This document shows, piece after piece, positions 26,140 to 37,600 of a DNA stretch of 64,000 nt (positions are counted from its first letter, which is position 1; each line of letters begins with the position of its first letter). The stretch covers positions 434,001 to 498,000 of the forward strand of contig MBPM02000056.1 in assembly GCA_001695595.3 (NCBI GenBank), in the 5' to 3' direction. This DNA comes from Plasmopara viticola (taxonomy: Eukaryota; Oomycota; Peronosporomycetes; Peronosporales; Peronosporaceae). The position numbers and the translations under genes are program-made. The notes beneath the pieces are model-generated. The model was not told the origin of the DNA, made no database searches, and saw nothing but the letters and a program-made list of their open reading frames with translations.

Positions 26140-26198
26140 TATATTAGTTACTACATAGAGCTTGCAATAATCACAAACTTTATGTAGTAACTAATATA
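26140..26198. repeat. Perfect 18-bp inverted repeat (hairpin)
   Basis: Arms 26140-26157 and 26181-26198 (TATTAGTTACTACATA core and its complement) are separated by 23 nt. MITE end or small-RNA hairpin; undecided. Confidence 0.75.
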
Positions 26199-27043
26199 GA
26201 ATCGGTTGATCCCCGAAAGTTTTTAATGAAAGTGACCTCGTTGTCACCAAGCACGAGCGCGTCAGTCATGTCATGTGTCGTTCTCTTCCGTTACGTCATT
26301 GGTAATTTCTTGTGGGCTTGCAGATTATGCAAAACCCGTTCTACTAAAATTGATCAAAATTGCGTCAACTTTTATCAAGGCCATATGCGATTTTCTTAGT
26401 CCAAGGTCTTGTTGGAACAATTGTACTTAGTTTTTGGCTACTTTGTTTTAAAGACCTCACGTGCGTGCTAAAAATTGCTCAAAGTTTCAAAGTTTGCCCG
26501 CATGGTTGTTCGACGATTGCTTTTTAAACATCATTTAACATTACACTACAATGATCTTTAGGAAGCAGCTGACCATGAGCATGGTCAGTGTGGAGGACCA
26601 CTGACGAAATAGGGTAGTACGACGCATCATTTGGAGTTGAGCTGTATCTGCGTATCTACGCCAAGATGGTGAGCCAGTTTATTATAAGGCTTACCACGCC
26701 GTGTGGTCGTCGACGTTAGAGCAACGTTAGACACGTTCGATGCGTCAAGCCATCCTCCGTACTGCTGCGACCGTCAGACAAAGCACTTTGATGTCAATAT
26801 TCGAGACAAGGACGTCAAAATGGGAACTGATTCAGAATAGCGTTTCAACCTGTTGTATAAAGGGAGTTACTTGCAAAGGTTGTGGTCGTGTGAAGAGCTT
26901 TCTGTCTTCAACTAGTCACCATGACTCGAATACATTGTACACCATGACTTAAATACAGTGTACACAATAACGATAAAGAGGCAATCAATTATAATCCGAT
27001 TCTGCAATGCTTTGATAGCTGGACAGTACTGGACGATCAATAC

Positions 27044-27841
27044 CTAGTTCGAAGCAGTGGGAACTGGATCACGACGAGGCGGCGAAATCGACTTGATCTT
27101 TTCACGCAACATTTTGGCGTATGTAACGTACGCAACAAAGTTTTCCTCTTGAAACATGTCAAACGGTCTCATTGGTTCTTTGAACAAATGATTCTTGGCA
27201 ACCTTAAGCGGGGTTCCTTCCGTTGCCCATGCCTTAAACATCCCAAGAATCCAATCACGGCTAACATGTTTACCATATAAATACGCAAACGCCTTTGAAG
27301 CTGCCGTATTCTCCAAATCCCACGATCGCCCATTAAGATCTTCCAGCCAATCACCATATGCCTTAATGGCAGACTCTTGTAGCTCCACCGCGCTCTCATT
27401 ACCTGGTTCAGAGCTGATTCCAAACTCTTTCTTGACTTGTTTCTTCGTCTTTCCTTCAAGAATCCACTCGATAAACTTTTTTTCCGCGGTTTCTCGAGTC
27501 ACGAGCCCTTCATCTAGATACATATATTTCTGAGCCCCCCTTTCTTGAAATCTTTTTTCGATCATTGCAAGAACGGGCTGGTGGCCGTCATGTTCTTCAA
27601 GCATCTTTTTAATCACACGGGACGAAAGATTCGAGTCGAAATACAGATTCGCTAAATTCGTCAATGATTCAACACTCCCAGCGGTTCCCGTTCTCTCTTC
27701 ACCTTTGCCACCGCGAGTTACAGTAGCACCGTCCTGCCTAAGAAACCTCAACTTGTTGCCTCGATCAGCAAATACAATAGAGTCCACAACTGCCAAAGTT
27801 GCAACGAGACTGGCTGCCACCACTTGAGTGTAATAACGCAT
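27044..27841 (-). CDS. RXLR-dEER secreted effector with WY-type repeats (copy A)
   Basis: A 265-residue secreted protein of the oomycete RXLR class, which is exported and expected to enter the host cell. The ATG at 27841 gives a signal peptide MRYYTQVVAASLVATLAVVD.. with likely cleavage near residue 25. RFLR follows at 32-35 and EER at 48-50. The C-terminal region has two WY-like helical units: W126 in FIEWILEGKT with Y162 in AIKAYGDWL, and W205 in FKAWATEGTP with Y241 in YVTYAKML. The W-to-Y spacing is 36 residues in both. A TTG-started reading would add four residues, but the signal peptide fits the ATG. Only the RXLR leader and WY fold can be assigned; the host target is unknown. It is a paralogue of the gene at 38939-39763, and homology extends into both flanks. 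Confidence 0.9.
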   Translation of the reverse strand: MRYYTQVVAASLVATLAVVDSIVFADRGNKLRFLRQDGATVTRGGKGEERTGTAGSVESLTNLANLYFDSNLSSRVIKKMLEEHDGHQPVLAMIEKRFQERGAQKYMYLDEGLVTRETAEKKFIEWILEGKTKKQVKKEFGISSEPGNESAVELQESAIKAYGDWLEDLNGRSWDLENTAASKAFAYLYGKHVSRDWILGMFKAWATEGTPLKVAKNHLFKEPMRPFDMFQEENFVAYVTYAKMLREKIKSISPPRRDPVPTASN

Positions 27842-27856
27842 GACGAGGAGCAATTA

Positions 27857-27874
27857 AATTTTGTTATGAGAACA
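27857..27874 (-). promoter_or_regulatory. Conserved upstream block of the RXLR pair (copy A)
   Basis: An 18-bp block (read on the minus strand: TGTTCTCATAACAAAATT) lies 16-33 bp before the ATG. It is identical, at the same distance, to 39779-39796 in copy B, although DNA around it has diverged. Position and the TCATAAC core suggest a transcription-start/initiator region. Confidence 0.45.
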
Positions 27875-28010
27875 ATTGCACTCCTTGGGATTGAGCATAT
27901 GGTCTGGTAAGCATAATTCTGGTCTGTACCGTACGGTGAGCGGGTTCTCAAGATGGGTAATCGAGAAAGCAAGGTATGACGTGTTAATTCATTCCTTAGT
28001 TCGAGCACAC

Positions 28011-30389
28011 GATAGCCGTCTAATCTATACCGTAAGAATCATGCAATATACAGTCTGTGGATAGAAGCAAAGGATACGCTACGCGCAGATTTGACGTGCG
28101 AAGTTGCTGCGCCATTGTGTCACTGCTATATTTGATTATCATATTACCTTAGCTTAAGAACGTACCAGCGCTAAGCATTTGGCTCAGAGAGAACTAAGTT
28201 CTGCTCAGTGAACTAGTTTACTCCAAGATGGCCTATTCAGTAAGCATTGCAGCTGTGTAAAGTTTAAAAGAGGAATCGCGTCGTTTCGTATAATGTACCA
28301 TCTGTGGAAGGATGGATGGATGCTATAGGTACGTTTATTAATGCAAAAGACTGGCTTGTCGCAATGCCCAGCTGTGATACGGTCAACCAATCTTATGAGC
28401 CAGATATTAGAGGGTGGGGTCCAAGATGATTAGTGACCGACGTCGTATTCACGCAAGTCGTACATAATTTTTTTCATGTTGGTGTAAATAAATTTATGGA
28501 ATACATAATCCACATGTTTGTACTTGGCTATGCTTTTTTAGTGTGTTAGAGTTGTTATGGGTCTTAAATGTTGAGATATATACTAGTTTTCGGAGTCAAA
28601 CAGACAGCGGGCTGCGACTCTTATTCCTCAATTTTAAAAGAAGATTTTACGCCTGAATACATGCTTCCTTCAAGCGAATAGCTAAGGCAGCCCCAATGCA
28701 CCGAAAGCGCTTGTAGTTACTCAATACCTAAGTCGTTTTGACTGATCATTGGTGAGGATAAAGCACGATGATCATTCTCCTTTAGGCATGCAAGGCGAGC
28801 TAAATAAGCACTTGGCTGCAATATTCGGTTGGGTAAAGCGCCAAAAGGACCAGTGCGCGTCTGAGGCATTCCCACAGGGAATATTGTAAAGCGGATGCTC
28901 GATTTTGCTTTCAGAATCTTCCAAGGAAAATGAAGGGGTTAATCTTCCGCTCTGAGAATACTATTTTGTCCGCTTCTTTGTGTATGGAGCAGCAAAAGTT
29001 GACTTTCGCCATCTTGAAAATCGATTAAAGAGCACATTAATGATTCTTACTACGCTGATGATGATGCCGATGTTCGTCTTGAGCGAAAGCGTAACGGCAT
29101 CCTTCGGTCCGTGGTGATCTGTGGTGATCCCCTCGATTGCGGCTGGGGTGTGTCCTATGCCAAGCGCACCAACGTACAGAGAACTTCAGTCTCACGGCTT
29201 GCCAGTCTTTTGATATATATCGAAAACGGCAGCACCTGGCACCCTGCTATGTAGAAAATAAGCTGTTTTAATCTTCAGGAAAAAAGACTGGTCAATCAAA
29301 GTCGAAAAACTGCACACCTAGACCAACCAAGGTCTCATCTTCGATTTTGTCGCTATGCAGATAGTAAAGTATATTCGGCTTCGTCGAACCCGTAAGAAGA
29401 TTGTGCTTAATGGCACGGGCTGGGCGAGGGAAATATAAAGATTGTATCGAAAGGGCAAGTGGCGCATTGAACAAACGTTTATATTTAGCTGAATGCAGTC
29501 ATTATCCCGACGGAGACAATAACCTTTTGAAAGGATGTGTTGCATAGCGACATGGAGAGGTGAATAATGTTTCGTGTACTCAAGTTTGTAGACAAATATT
29601 TTATATCCTTGTGTCAATGAGTGACATATGATTGTCTACGGTCAGTACTTCGAGCAGTATTAAAAAGTCAAGCCTGAACGAAAGGTACCTGTGATGTCTA
29701 GAAGCAATTACTTAGACCTTACAGAGCGTACCTACGCGCATGCTTTACAAAACAATCGACAGTCCTGCGGAGCATGGAAAGCCAAAAAACCACATTGTTT
29801 AGCTGTGATTTGTACTTAAGTGGATCACTTTTGTGCCAATCTATATAAGTGCATCTACAGAAGCATGGCCTTCGAACATGTCCTGCTATCATCAATCTCA
29901 TCGCAAGTTAGACCGCTCCTTTTAACCAAGACACTGGCTCAAATGTTGAAAACAAAGAACAAATTACACAAAAGAGCCAAAGGAGCTGTTAAATGCATTA
30001 TATTAAAGTTACTGAAAAACAATAAACGATTCTGTATCGTCTGTATCGCCATCGAGACTGCGTCTGCTACAAACAGACGCTGAGAGGCAAGATCGACTCA
30101 TCGCTTTCGAATATTTTCAGCTTAAGATTGCCAAACAGTATCCTCCTGTTTATGACAATAAGTTTTTTGCAATTAGTATCTTTACGACAAATCTAGGGGC
30201 TGAGTGCTTAGCACTGAGCTGTTCGCTATCGATACACATCATGCGTCACTTCGTCCTACAACACAGTAGTCTCACTTTGCAGGAATGTATCTCTATTAAC
30301 GGTTTCGGGGTGACAAATGTAAAGGCTCGAACAAGAAAGTCTCAGCACGATTAAGCACTTTGTTATATGGAGCTATGTGTAGCCGCACC
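28011..30389. other. Spacer between duplicated segments, with a coding fragment
   Basis: Mostly AT-rich with no complete gene. A more GC-rich block with an unbroken frame lies at 29018-29254 and is listed separately. Confidence 0.5.
29018..29254 (+). pseudogene. Unidentified coding fragment
   Basis: A frame of 78 codons with gene-like composition but no ATG start, reading YYADDDADVRLERKRNG, then VVICGDPLDCGWGVSYAKR. The pattern looks protein-coding and differs from the AT-rich surroundings. I do not recognise the family. It may be the surviving piece of a transposable element or an old gene. Confidence 0.35.
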
Positions 30390-30567
30390 ATTGATAAACT
30401 TTACGGCGCCATCGCACTGATATTTGTTCGTTAGTATTACGTTGCTTCTGGTACCTTGAATGAGTTGGCAGTAAAAGCGGGTACGTAGACCTTTGTTGAC
30501 TGCTTAAGTAAAATGGTTTATCTAGCCGTTGTGCCGTACACAATCGACGGTATCGTAGCAGCATCGT
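30390..30567 (+). repeat. Inverted repeat, left arm (~178 bp)
   Basis: It matches the reverse complement of 31241-31417 with seven differences by eye, about 96% identity. On the minus strand it carries an open frame (LLRYRRLCTAQRLDKPF...). It lies just outside the left end of the recognisable RNA-ligase-like pseudogene. Confidence 0.93.
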
Positions 30568-30769
30568 TATTTCACAATTTAATTTATGAATAGCATAAGC
30601 TTCAAGAGCCACTAGTTTCCGACCACGAATCATGCTTTGTGAGCTCTTTTTGGAATATCTTCTTAAGACGCTTGACACTAGGCTTAAAATGTCCATAGCA
30701 AACTAACGGTCAAACGAAGCAAGCAAATTGCGACGTCAAACATGGTTTGCCTTACAAGTTTGCAAATCG

Positions 30770-31650
30770 ATTTTGGCCAAGCTGACTCCCAAGCAATCTA
30801 TATTCGCATGATGACAGTCGCAATTATAGCCGCGAAATTTTAAATGTCGTAGCCAGCATTTTCCTTTTTTCTTTCTCAAATCTTCTTAAAGTCGTCGACT
30901 GTTTACACGATTGAGCGTTTGCTCTTGGCTCTAAGCACGTGAAAAAGAATACCGTTGATTAGCTTTGTTACCGCTAAATGACCCGCATCTCCATTCTCTT
31001 TTGTCATCACATTTACTCATTTGCTTTAAACTTGTGGCTTAGTGTAGAATTTGAACAGGTCCTCCATCTCTTTTATTTATAAACTTTCATCGTCTTCATA
31101 ATTCTCTTCTGCTGATTCTCCTTTCGCGAACTCTCTGTTGACTTCATTATTTTACTTCTCTGCTTGTTTCGCGAGCTCTTTATCGTCCTTTTGGCCAGTG
31201 AGTTTCTTAAGCCACTAAGAAATAAGAAGATTGAGAAAAAACGATGCTGCTACGATACCGTCGATTGTGTGCGGCACAACTGCTAGATAAACATTTTACT
31301 TAAGCAGTCAACAAGGGTCTACGTACCCGCTTTTACTTCCAACTCATTCAAGGTACCAGAAGCAACGTAATACTAACGAACAAATATCGGTGCGATGGCG
31401 CCGTAAAATTTATCAATGCTTTGCTCTGTCCACATGATTTTCCTTAACTAGCGAATACTTCTCAAGTCCTGAATACTTCTCAAGTCCTGCTCGAAGTTTA
31501 TCGCACCATAACATTGCACCATCAAAAATGTTTCAAGTTGACATCGTCTTCTGTGCATGTGCTGGAGCTTGGATATAGTTCGACTGCACTTTAAGTATAA
31601 AGGACACACGGAGCTGCAAAGGCAGACGGAAATGACGACCCACTGGTCAT
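30770..31650 (-). pseudogene. Decayed paralogue of the RNA-ligase-like gene
   Basis: Clear nucleotide similarity to the 5' two-thirds of the gene at 52193-53734, in the same relative orientation. Matching blocks are around 30815-30850 (near GCAGTCGCAATTRGAGCCGCG), 30970-31080 (AAATGACCCGC.TCTCCATTC), 31165-31215, 31425-31520 and 31600-31640. The frame is destroyed by substitutions, indels and an 18-bp tandem duplication at 31452-31487. The interval 31241-31417 is not gene sequence but the right arm of an inverted repeat, and about 200 bp of the gene is missing at that point. The C-terminal third was not found. No function is expected. Confidence 0.8.
31241..31417 (-). repeat. Inverted repeat, right arm, inside the pseudogene
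   Basis: Reverse complement of 30390-30567, separated from it by about 670 bp. It occupies the place where the intact gene has roughly 53285-53490, so it was inserted or copied in with replacement. Confidence 0.92.
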
Positions 31651-32479
31651 TTAAGTAGTATAGACATGTGATGAAACGCTAAGATTCAGCCATGACTATA
31701 TGCTAAAGTAACGTAATACGCCTGAGGTTGATGTTCATTGTATCAAAACTCGAAAAATATTTGATGCTTACCGTCTATACGTCACAATTAAGCATAAACC
31801 AAAATTTAACTTGCTAACAATAGCTATATAAGTCTTGGTCGCAGCAGTGTATAGCAAGTTTGATTGAGTACGGCGAAAATTTTAGATTTTATCAAGTCAG
31901 TATCGCTATTTTGAGATAAGAGAGTAAATTTGTGACTGGTGAAAAAATCGTCTGCTCCGAGCATAAAAGATCCTCGACAGCATAAGTATGCCACAAAACG
32001 TGTGTTCGACACGAACTCGCTAATTAACTCTTGATGGGAGGAATCGGAAGCTTGCAGATTACTGTTTACGTGAGAGAGCTTTGACTACGGCATGCTGGTG
32101 TCAAGCTCTATAAGCAACAATGAGTGCCGTCTAGACAGTAATTACTCAGGCTTCAATTCGTGCTTCTGCAAGCCATTCACAAGGGGTGCATTGCCCCCTC
32201 TTCGAGCTTAAGGATTATTAAATCATAAGAACATTGTCTTCAGGCGACGCAAGGGCAAAAAGCAGCCTTATATCGAAAAGTTGAAAGCAAAGCACATGGC
32301 CTATTTAAAGCCTTACTTAATCTCGACACTATAAAATAAGTGAGTTCGCTATCAAGCGCTTTACGATTCAGTGGCTTCGCGAATCAAGGAGGCAACTTGT
32401 AAAGAAAGTATGTTTTTTTAGTTAAGAATTATACTAATTTCTTCGATTAAAATAAAGCTTTTCAGCGGTGACACTACAG
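31651..32479. other. Spacer, nothing recognised
   Basis: AT-rich DNA between the pseudogene and duplicated copy B. Short frames only. Confidence 0.5.
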
Positions 32480-33537
32480 GGGAGTAACTACAGAATGGCT
32501 GTGAGCCACTCATATCGTCTGGCTTTATACGACATCTAATTAGGTCCTTGAGCGTAATTTGATGGCATGTGCATAGCCACTGTATGGTCGCGAAGGAGCG
32601 ATTACTTTTTCTTCAATCATGTTTATTTCGTACACTTTATGTAACAAGTGGCCTCCAGGTTTCCTCGTTACGGAGCAGATGAAGTACTGATCGGTGCCAT
32701 AATATGATTTAGTCGCGTAATACCCTACCCGAAAGGTCAATTCTTCATCGTGCTTGCTGTCCATAGAATACACTGATTTCTTCCGGGTGGTGATTTGCGT
32801 CAGTAATCGGCAGTAGAGAGAGATTAGGGAAGCCCATTCTGCATTGCATGCTGTCCTTTGTTTAATCTCTTTCGTGTGGTTCCCAGCGCAGGTAACATTT
32901 CAAGCAATATTATAATATTTGGCCTAAGTAATCCTCTCTTCTCACGGGTGAAAAGTTTTGTATGACTGCTAGATCTGGCGGCAGTTAAAGCACTTTTTGG
33001 CGCCCTTATATGGGTAATAAAGCCTTTTCGACAGCATGTCATTTGCTAGAGGCGTTTCGCAGCCTAAGCGAGCGAAAAATTAGGAGAGTGACTGTTGATT
33101 CGTTCGCGATACTCCTTATCATTTTCATGACCGACGGCGGAGGTATGTGTGAACCACCGAGCCGAGAAAATTAAGGCAGCACTATTCGCCGCGGTAAGAA
33201 GGGGAACCCAGTTTTATTTGATCGGCTCTTGGCAGGCAAACCAATCAGGACAGTGCAAACGCATCTTTAGTGGGAGAGGTCGCCTTTAGCGTTAAGTCAA
33301 GCATCTATCAGGCCAAACCAATATTTTTTGGTTCGATTTAGTCATATTTTTGGACCAGTGGCAGTCACTTCTGCTGCCTGTTCGGTCTCAGGTATGACCA
33401 AAGCGACTTTTATAACAAACGACCAAAAGTACTCATTTCTTTTTAAAATGGGCGTAGTTCAAATCGAAGTGAGAGGATGTAAAAGCTTGTTATATAATAT
33501 AAAGCTGTAAGCTATCTTCAGCTTGGAAAAGGTTGAA

Positions 33538-33835
33538 GAGACGCCCTCCTTCCAAGCGCGGGGGCTAAATGCTCGCGCGCATCGGGCTGGTGCTCTCGGG
33601 CATCTGCAGGTCCCTAACGAGTCTCACCCTCGACGCGACGGTCTCCAGCACCTGACGCCACCTGGGCTCTTACCAAGTCAGAGCTAAGCAAAATAATGGA
33701 AGACCCTCACGACCTCGGTGCTGGCTGCACTGCTTGCCGAACGAGACCCGACGTATGCGGACACCACTCTATGCCGTGGACTAGCCAGACTGAGCCTAGC
33801 ACGTGCATAACTTGGCAACACGATAAAGTAATACA
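33538..33835. mobile_element. GC-rich foreign-looking insertion, possible LTR or other repeat
   Basis: About 300 bp, much richer in G+C than both flanks (for example GCGCGCATCGGGCTGGTGC), with no useful open frame. The matching part of copy A shows no counterpart. It may be a solo LTR or short repeat. No clear terminal repeats or target duplication could be seen by eye. Confidence 0.35.
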
Positions 33836-34285
33836 TTACATTGCATTACAAGCTATCTTCCTGTCAAAAGGACTTTAAATGAATGATACTTTGTGCTGCA
33901 CGACTCGAATTCTATCGGCTACTGCAAAAGGCTGGCCTTTACAGTTGCCGATACAGATTAAGAGATAAATTCCCTGAACGGACTGCCGTAGCAAATTTAG
34001 TCGCTTATCGAGAATTAAAGATACGACCACGATACACAGATACTTTATCGAATAACTCAATCCGTTACTTGCTGTCGAATGCATACTTCGATCCTTCAGG
34101 ACCAAAATGGTGAACAATTGATATTTCAAAGATCGTGTATCATCCTGCACATCTCCTCTGTGCAAGATGCTGTGTGACGTTGTACCGGTGATCGGATGTT
34201 AGTCTCTGTGTGGGCGATATTTCATTTCGGCTCTGGCTTGGCTCGTTGAGGAATTTAAAATGATCAATGACAAATTTCTACAAAA

Positions 34286-34663
34286 ATGAGGCGCTTACAA
34301 CGTCAATGCAACATGAAATCACTTATAAGTCTTTGGTCTTGCAAATTTCCTCCGATTAAATTAGATACGGACTGTTGCTTGATTCCATTTAATATTGACT
34401 CTCTTCAGAGATTAAAACACTATATACTGGATTGTACAGTTTTTTGCCTCGGTAATCAGCCATTACAACAACGCACTGAGCAAACTTGCCGTCGTTTCGA
34501 TTTATCGACTGTGCTGATTACTACACAGTGTGATTGCCGAAGCAATGAAAGGCTTTTTCAAAACCAAGCTATGGCAGAACCTTTTTTTCGTTCGAGTCGA
34601 TACCGTGAGTCAATTATTGCAATTTTCGCGGATTTACCTGTGTCAAGCTCGTCTTTTATTTGA
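34286..34663 (+). CDS. Hypothetical small ORF, doubtful
   Basis: 125 codons from an ATG inside copy B, not recognised. It is Cys/Arg-rich (CRRFDL, CDCRSNERLF) and has no signal peptide. The equivalent region of copy A is not open, so this is probably chance or relic sequence. Confidence 0.15.
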   Translation: MRRLQRQCNMKSLISLWSCKFPPIKLDTDCCLIPFNIDSLQRLKHYILDCTVFCLGNQPLQQRTEQTCRRFDLSTVLITTQCDCRSNERLFQNQAMAEPFFRSSRYRESIIAIFADLPVSSSSFI

Positions 34664-37600
34664 TGAGGTAAAACGTAATTCGCTACATTGTTAATGCTGC
34701 TGCACGCATCGCGGATAAAATGCACTGCCATAATTCGCTGAGGCAGCAGAGCAGAGCTTATTGGAAATTTTCGGCTATGACACACTGCTACTGCGATAAA
34801 ATAGTTTGTGTATACTTGTAGCCGCTAAGTTATGTTTTTCTTTATTTCACCTTTGTTACACTGGCTTATCTAGACGAGGGGATGCGCCGGCGCTTTGCAG
34901 CCGTCGTAGTAGAAGTTTATCGCGTGTAGCACCGTGAGTGGTAGAAAGAATCTCTGCACTAGGCTTCTTGGCGATTGTTGTAACGGGCAAGGAGTAGTCG
35001 TCTCAAATTTTACACAAAGTGTGATACATACTTATAGTATCAGGAAATTGTGCTTGGACTCAGGTCATCATATTAAGAACGGCACCCAATCGTAGTTTAC
35101 ATATTAGCCAATCTCATTACAGCTACCGTATTTTTTATTGTATTTTATTGTTATATTTCTATATATGCACTATCATTATTGATGTAGGATAAGGGGGTCA
35201 CAAAAGACGTAAGGTTGTTGTGATTCAACTTGAAGTAACAAGCCAAGCGTATCCGTTAGAATTCTTTTTATACCCTTACATCATATCATTACGAGTCTGA
35301 TCCTGAGATGTGGGTGGCGTCGTGCAAAATATACGAAATTTGGCAAGGCATAACAATTGAAAAATACCATTTTGAAGAGCTTTGACATCAACTACAGCTA
35401 TCTGTATGGAGCGAGCAACTTATGGCTACAAAGTGAGCTTTTTCACCATAAAGCACATGCTTTTTTTGAAAGCTATAAAATGTTGTAAACTTGGTGCTTT
35501 GATAAACTCAGAAGATCTTTTAGTTCTTATTGAAGGTTCTAGAATCAGGATTTCTCGACGTTGAGGAGCAGAAGGTAGACGTTGACGTAGCAAAACAAAT
35601 ATTGTGGTGAGAGAAGGTTATAAGTAAAGGGGTCGGCAACACGTAACAGAGACGATGAACCTAAGACATATGATGTTTTGTGCGGGACATTTCAATTAGA
35701 AGTCTACTAAAATTAGACTAGTTCGAATAGGAAAGCCTAACAGCTGTACGTTTCACCGCGCTCAAATCACCCATTTACTATGGTGTATTAATTAATATAA
35801 GACTAAATGTGCACAATCTTGCGTCATACTATGATGTGCGATATCGCGCACGTTGTGGCTACGCGGGCGAAACGTTGAAGATTACGTCAATAGATGACAA
35901 TTAAAAGCAAAGTCTTTGTATCAATGGGTTTAATTGAGCTTGGGTCTCAAGACTGTCCTTGATGTGTTTGGCATGTCTCAAGGTTGCTTACAATCTCACC
36001 AGCGGCAGTGCGTCCATAAAGACCAGAGATTTATTGTGTATATGCATTCGAAAATAAGGCGAATTCAGCTACATAATTGACGACCGGGGCAGGCAACATC
36101 CTCAGTAAAAACTTCCACATACGTGCTATTATTACTTCGAAAGTCAAATCGACCAAGGTGTGGTCAAGGGGATGATGCTTTCGCAGCGACAGGTGTGTGC
36201 TTCTTGACGCGTCGATGAAAAAATAACAAACGCAACAGACTAAATTTTGCTCCGACAAACAAATAGGGCGCAATTCTCAGTTTCCTTGATTACCATGTAC
36301 GGTCGGGGCGATTTCCTGATGTGAACAAATCAAGTTGCATCCTTGTTGAAAATGGCAGTCGAGCTGGAGCTCTTGCCTGATCAAACAGCGGATTTATACA
36401 GCTCGGCAATCGAGCAGAGGCACTCTCTTGCCATTTGTGCGGAGCATTTGCGTGTTGACATGCTTTAATATCTAGAGAGGTGGAGCGAGCTTTTTTCGAA
36501 GCTTCTCGGTAGAGCCATTTGTGGTGTAACTGATCAATTCAGCATAATTCTATTCCAACACACAGTTAATGTGATCCTTAAACTTCTTTAATGATGTTTA
36601 AAACATCACTTAACTTGTGGCACACAATGAAAGTGACACACAACGCTTCGAAATTTCGAACCCGGCACGCCTCTAGAGTCAGTCCACATGAAAGGACAAG
36701 ACTCAAGGTTCAAAGCGCGTTCACACACTTGATGCACGCATCTTTTAAATTTTCTTTGGAAGGCTATCGTTCTCGAGTCAGCAACAGCTAAGTGTGCTAG
36801 TCAACCAAGGCCAAACACGCAGTCAATAGCGAAGGGTTGCCGCCGTAACCAAAATGTTTCAAGCCAAAGTGTACGCGCGACGACTAATTTGCGGCTCAAT
36901 CATAGAAAACACTCCGCACATTTGTAATCTCTGTGTTCAACATCGTCCGCTAATATGTGGACGTCTTTTCCGGCAATCTCCAAAGCTGATTGAGATGTTC
37001 ACCGCAATATAATGATTATGCCTGACTTAAATGAATGCGTGGCGTGACGTTTTTTTTTAGATCAATCACAACAAGCGATAAGTCCACCGCTAGTCAATCC
37101 ATGTGATAAAAGTCATCTCCTCGCGCTCAAGCTAAGACATCTGCGTGAAGAAGGCTACGGACAAGTAGTACATTATTCACGCTTTCAGCAAGATGAACGG
37201 TGCTGTCAACTCAGCCCAAACTCAAGTGACTTTGTCCTCACTCTGCGTTTGGCAGCATAGCTTTTAATGCCATCCATTTGTCCGGTTGCTTCCATCATAT
37301 CTTAATGAAACCTGGTGCCAATTCTCTGATGGCAATTAACACTCTGATACAGATACTTTATAAGTGGCTGGTTCTGCTTCAAGTCTTACAAATTGCATCT
37401 GACACGTTCATTTTATAGGTGTCCGATGAGCTGCTTCCGCTACGCGATCTTGCAGTACAACAATTTGGAGACACCTCTATGCATAGACAGTCTGCGAAGG
37501 ATCTTAATGCAGCATGAGTATATTGAAAATTACCATAGACACTATGCGTGAAAGCCGTCAGAACGTCAACCTCAGGTGCATCATCCGCTCACCCAAAAAG

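Larger units (their letters stand above)
18480..28010. repeat. Segmental duplication, copy A (ends in an RXLR gene)
   Basis: Collinear, diverged similarity to 32480-39960 can be followed by eye in the same order and orientation. Matches are 18560-18600/32565-32600, 18690-18790/32705-32800, 18960-19180/32920-33155, 20695-20770/34870-34950, 22700-23060/35285-35600, 23260-23420/35745-35900, 23740-23790/36140-36190, 24545-24660/37895-38010, 25035-25060/38260-38285 and 26870-27990/38810-39930. Some intervals keep protein-level similarity on the minus strand, for example KYHPLNQTLVSLAFE versus KHHPLDHTLVDLTFE, and HTF/FTP..R.ARVGDS-like pieces. The copied DNA therefore once contained more coding sequence. 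Apart from the effector gene, all of it is now broken by stops and indels. Confidence 0.7.
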
